Shown here in pieces: positions 6,376-8,108 of a DNA stretch of 8,108 nucleotides. The first letter of the stretch is position 1. Each line of letters starts with the position of its first letter. Below the pieces are notes generated by a model. The model ran no database searches, was not told the origin of the DNA, and worked only from the letters and a program-made list of their open reading frames with translations. The stretch covers positions 1-8,108 of the forward strand of contig JAWLBW010000215.1 of assembly GCA_041687475.1 (NCBI GenBank), given 5' to 3'. Source of the stretch: JAWLBW01 sp041687475. Lineage in GTDB: Bacteria > J088 > JAWLBW01. The position numbers were made by a program, and so were the translations under genes.

Positions 6376-6918
6376 GTGCCTTTCATCTCATTGCCGGAAG
6401 GCGTACCGGGCATTCTGGGCCCGCTCGCAGCCTACCCCGAAATCGCGCAATACCTGAACCCGTTCACCCAACAGCTGTTGCGCGGTGACTCGTCGCTGAC
6501 GGCAGCCGAGCGCGAGTTGCTGGCTTCGGTCGTTTCCCGCGCCAACGACTGCACCTTCTGTACACGCGCGCATGCCGCAACCGCGCGCGCCCTGGCTCCC
6601 GACGAAGCCGATGTCATCGACGACGCCGTCTTTCGGGCCGAACGCGACAAGCTGAAGCCGAAAATGCAGGCTCTCGTCGATATTGCGCTGGCCGTTCAAC
6701 AGAGCGGGAATGCCGTGACGCCGGCAATGATTGAGACGGCAAAAAAGGAAGGAGCCGACGAGAAGGCCATTCACGATACCGTTCTCATCGCAGCCGCCTT
6801 CTGCATGTTCAACCGGTACGTCGACGGTCTCGGAACCTACACGCCCGATGCGCCCGAAGTGTACCAGGGTATCGGCGCCCGATTGGCCGCTGTCGGCTAC
6901 GGAAGCGAACCGAAGTAG
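6376..6918 (+). CDS. Peroxidase-related carboxymuconolactone decarboxylase/AhpD-like protein
   Basis: The gene encodes 180 residues from GTG, with Shine-Dalgarno GAGGA ending four bases upstream. It belongs to the AhpD/CMD helical superfamily: residues 45-66 read E-R-E-L-L followed by N-D-C-T-F-C-T-R-A-H, giving E47, the C59-x-x-C62 redox pair and H66. In AhpD these residues form the thiol peroxidase relay. The later A-x-x-F-C-M-F-N-R-Y-V-D-G-L-G stretch (about 147-161) and the length match the 'uncharacterised peroxidase-related' branch rather than AhpD proper or gamma-carboxymuconolactone decarboxylase. It is probably a cytoplasmic antioxidant enzyme reducing peroxides through its CxxC cysteines. 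No partner peroxiredoxin such as AhpC lies in the window; the gene stands alone between two terminators. Family is firm, substrate unknown. Confidence 0.9.
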   Translation: MPFISLPEGVPGILGPLAAYPEIAQYLNPFTQQLLRGDSSLTAAERELLASVVSRANDCTFCTRAHAATARALAPDEADVIDDAVFRAERDKLKPKMQALVDIALAVQQSGNAVTPAMIETAKKEGADEKAIHDTVLIAAAFCMFNRYVDGLGTYTPDAPEVYQGIGARLAAVGYGSEPK

Positions 6919-6965
6919 GCTTCTCTTGCCCCAACAGATGCGCTACGCGACGCCGTCCAACGACC

Positions 6966-7013
6966 GAAGCTTGTAGAGCGTTTTCCGATCGACCTACAGC
7001 TTCCACTTTTTTT
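6966..7013 (+). terminator. Probable intrinsic terminator of the peroxidase-related gene, reaching into the opposing gene
   Basis: GAAGCTTGTAG (6966-6976) pairs with CTACAGCTTC (6994-7003), ten pairs with one bulged T, around a 17-base loop. A run of seven T follows at 7007-7013 after three bases. The right arm contains the stop codon of the convergent cNMP-domain gene (6994-6996) and the T-tract is its last coding bases. The large loop makes it weaker than the terminator at 6181. On the minus strand no T-tract follows, so it would act in one direction. Confidence 0.45.
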
Positions 7014-7527
7014 CGAGCGTTTCGCGGAAGGTCTGCAACTCGCTCAGCGCATCACTGCGGCCTCTCGTTTCCTTCCATAAGGCCGCATAGGCTGCGTCGA
7101 GTTCGCGCAGTCGACCGGCCAGTATCTGGGCAAAGTGAGTCATGAGCCTTGCCGCCCAGGCGGCCCCTCGTGCCGTCGCCTGCTCGAGATGCTCGGCGCT
7201 GATCTTCACGACGGCGCCAGGCTCCAACGCCGTCACGTCGGCGGCACGCACCGGGCTTGCGGTGTCGAGTACGGCCATTTCACCGACGATGTCACCCGAG
7301 TGGTGTACCGTTTCGACGGGCCGCTGGCCACTGGGTTTGCGCCGCACCTGGTAGGCGCCGCGTAGTATGAGGCAGAGCGCGTCGGCCGGCTCACCCATGC
7401 GAAACACAGCCTCGCCGGCTTCGTGCTCGACGGTATCGCAGGAATCGAGCAGGTCGGCCAGCTCTTTGTCGGAGTAGTGTTCGAAACGCAGCAGGCCGCG
7501 CAGAATGCGCATGTCTTTCGAGGTCAA
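6994..7527 (-). CDS. Cyclic nucleotide-binding-domain protein without DNA-binding domain
   Basis: The gene encodes 177 residues from TTG at 7527; GGAG (7541-7538) lies ten bases upstream. The ATG at 7512 (M6) is an alternative start without a clear ribosome site. Residues 9-116 form a Crp/PKA-type cNMP-binding beta-roll: G38-E-x-V-F-R-x-G45 early, then G78-D-I-V-G-E83 and R94-A-A, the phosphate-binding cassette. Canonical cAMP binders read R-T/S-A; here the hydroxyl residue is Ala (A95), so ligand type and affinity are uncertain. Residues 120-177 are helical and charged, perhaps a coiled coil, with no winged helix as in Crp/Fnr. It is thus not a typical transcription factor. It lies 18 bases after the dehydrogenase gene on the same strand, so it is probably co-transcribed and may sense a nucleotide for that enzyme or another partner. 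Domain call is firm; role is not known. Confidence 0.85.
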   Translation of the reverse strand: MTSKDMRILRGLLRFEHYSDKELADLLDSCDTVEHEAGEAVFRMGEPADALCLILRGAYQVRRKPSGQRPVETVHHSGDIVGEMAVLDTASPVRAADVTALEPGAVVKISAEHLEQATARGAAWAARLMTHFAQILAGRLRELDAAYAALWKETRGRSDALSELQTFRETLEKKWKL

Positions 7528-7545
7528 GGCAGTCTTTCTCCGATG

Positions 7546-8108
7546 TTAACGAACGCCACGCGTGGTAATGGCCTTGCCCACCCGGCCGATACCGATAACC
7601 AGGGCCGCCACCCGCAACGGAATACCGTGCGTCGTGGCCATGTCGTAGACCCGGGCGAAGGCGTCGCACATTTTGCGGTCGAGCTCTTCACGAAAGCGTT
7701 GCAGGCCCCAACGCATCTGCTGAATATTCTGCGCCCATTCGAAGTATGAACCGGTCACGCCGCCGGCGTTCGCGAGTATGTCGGGAACGACCGGTATGTT
7801 TCGTCGACGCAGCTCGGCGTCGCCGTCGGGCAGCACGGGGCCGTTTGCGCCCTCGACGACGGCCCGGCACCTGAGCTCACGGGCTACCGCCTTGTCGACG
7901 ACGCCGCCCAGGGCCGCCGGTACGAGCACGTCGCAAGGCTCGAAGAGAAGGTCGTCGGGCGAGAACCACTCGCCCACATCGAGAACCTCTTCGGCGCCGG
8001 CGAGAAAACGGTGTTCCCGCGTCCACCCACGAAGGGCGTCGATGTCGAGGCCCCTGGGGTTGCGTACGGCGCGGGTGTGGTCGCCGACCGCCGTGATGCG
8101 CGCACCCA
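7546..8108 (-). CDS. Glutamate dehydrogenase (Glu/Leu/Phe/Val dehydrogenase family), N-terminus beyond window
   Basis: The last 186 residues are present, read from 8106 to the TAA at 7548-7546; about 240 N-terminal residues with the catalytic lysines are expected outside. The visible part is the Rossmann (NAD(P)-binding) domain and C-terminus. It includes G-L-D (19-21), C-D-V-L-V-P-A-A-L (58-66), E-G-A-N-G-P (85-90), P-D-I-L-A-N-A-G-G-V-T (108-118) and S-Y-F-E-W-A-Q-N (120-127). These match the NAD-type bacterial glutamate dehydrogenases (RocG/GudB-like); the E. coli GdhA type instead has E-G-A-N-M-P and L-E-M-A-Q-N. The enzyme interconverts glutamate with 2-oxoglutarate and ammonia in the cytoplasm. 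A GTG at about 7977 is internal to the frame and not the start. It is upstream of the cNMP-domain gene in the same operon. Leucine or phenylalanine dehydrogenase is unlikely given the S-Y-F-E-W motif. Confidence 0.93.
   Translation of the reverse strand, partial: GARITAVGDHTRAVRNPRGLDIDALRGWTREHRFLAGAEEVLDVGEWFSPDDLLFEPCDVLVPAALGGVVDKAVARELRCRAVVEGANGPVLPDGDAELRRRNIPVVPDILANAGGVTGSYFEWAQNIQQMRWGLQRFREELDRKMCDAFARVYDMATTHGIPLRVAALVIGIGRVGKAITTRGVR

Overview
The window reads as chromosomal DNA of a diderm (Gram-negative-type) bacterium with GC of roughly 60%. The lineage cannot be fixed from the sequence. Two consecutive lipoprotein genes, one with a LysM peptidoglycan-binding domain, argue for an organism with a thin wall and an outer membrane; a spirochaete-like or delta-proteobacteria-like lineage would fit, but this is a guess. 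I see no rRNA, tRNA, CRISPR array, insertion sequence or phage gene. Both ends of the window cut through genes.

Layout from left to right. (1) A TetR/AcrR-type repressor gene, on the minus strand and cut at the left edge, starts at 433. (2) A divergent intergenic region (434-692) holds a promoter for the repressor with inverted repeats inside it, plus a second large inverted repeat at 521-554. (3) Two plus-strand genes look co-transcribed and translationally coupled: a 396-residue LysM lipoprotein (693-1883) and a 1421-residue lipoprotein (1892-6157). The second carries ten Ig/cadherin-like repeats followed by a right-handed beta-helix. A near-perfect intrinsic terminator at 6181-6212 closes this pair. 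(4) A stand-alone AhpD/carboxymuconolactone-decarboxylase-type peroxidase-related gene (6376-6918) has its own candidate promoter. (5) A convergent junction has a hairpin plus T-tract (6966-7013) that reaches into the 3' end of the next gene. (6) A minus-strand pair follows: a glutamate dehydrogenase, cut at the right edge, and 18 bases downstream of it a 177-residue cyclic-nucleotide-binding-domain protein without a DNA-binding domain.

How the genes may work together. The lipoprotein pair is the most distinctive part. The small protein has a lipid anchor, a glycine-rich hydrophobic hairpin and a LysM domain, so it could tie the outer membrane to peptidoglycan. The large one looks like a long lipid-anchored surface stalk ending in a beta-helix that could bind or cleave polysaccharide. 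That they work as a unit is inferred from their overlap and shared terminator. The TetR gene could control the pair, but the clearest dyads sit in its own promoter, so autoregulation is better supported. The dehydrogenase and cNMP-domain genes look like a separate metabolic operon in which the second protein could be a ligand-sensing partner; this is also inference. I did not find a clearly new defence or mobile system.
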